From assembly GCA_017998025.1 (NCBI GenBank), contig JAGODW010000095.1:1-6323 (forward strand): 6,323 bases of DNA, written 5' to 3'. This stretch comes from Spirochaetales bacterium (lineage in GTDB: Bacteria; Spirochaetota; Spirochaetia; DTKZ01). A program made the translations under genes and the position numbers. The notes under the pieces are model-generated. The model did not search any database and was not told the origin of the DNA. It was given only the letters and a program-made list of their open reading frames with translations. Each line of letters begins with the position of its first letter. Positions within the stretch are counted from its first letter, which is position 1. Of this stretch, positions 6,306 through 6,323 are shown piece by piece.

Positions 6306-6323
6306 CCACAAACTCCTCTACTT

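Overview
The window looks like chromosomal DNA from a spirochaete, probably a Treponema/Spirochaeta-type lineage. The main evidence is a P83/100-family antigen gene, a family I know only from spirochaetes. It sits beside a treponemal-style class A penicillin-binding protein (PBP) and a LysM-like/M23 peptidase with the sequence style of treponemal cell-wall hydrolases. I saw no transposase, integrase, tRNA, rRNA or CRISPR array. This is a conserved envelope-gene neighbourhood rather than a mobile island.

Layout. (1) Positions 2-652 (+) hold the 3' part of an M23 metallopeptidase gene whose start lies outside the window. It overlaps by ATGA with (2) a secreted protein with two C-terminal PEGA-like repeats (649-1638, +). 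(3) Positions 1639-1815 are non-coding but structured. They contain a TTGACA-N17-TAAATT promoter-like sequence overlapping the end of gene 2, a long imperfect inverted repeat with a C-rich loop, and a perfect 9-bp cUUCGg terminator with eight Ts. After these comes a second TTGACA-N17 promoter pointing into the next gene. Together they could make a small RNA of about 110 nt; alternatively they are only the 3' UTR of gene 2. (4) Positions 1816-4347 (+) encode a complete bifunctional class A PBP (mrcA/PBP1A). (5) A strong Shine-Dalgarno (SD) leads into a 135-residue ParB/Srx-fold protein (4381-4788, +) that ends in a basic amphipathic helix instead of a DNA-binding domain. (6) Converging from the other side, with 8 bp between stop codons, is the P83/100-family gene (4797-6293, -).

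The genes share a cell-envelope theme: a peptidoglycan hydrolase coupled to a PEGA protein, then a peptidoglycan synthase with a ParB-like partner, then a secreted coiled-coil antigen. The points most worth a second look are the candidate small RNA at about 1648-1757, the possible leaderless starts of mrcA and of the P83/100 gene (each has a -10-like hexamer exactly 6 nt before ATG and no usable SD), and the ParB-fold protein with a putative membrane-binding tail.
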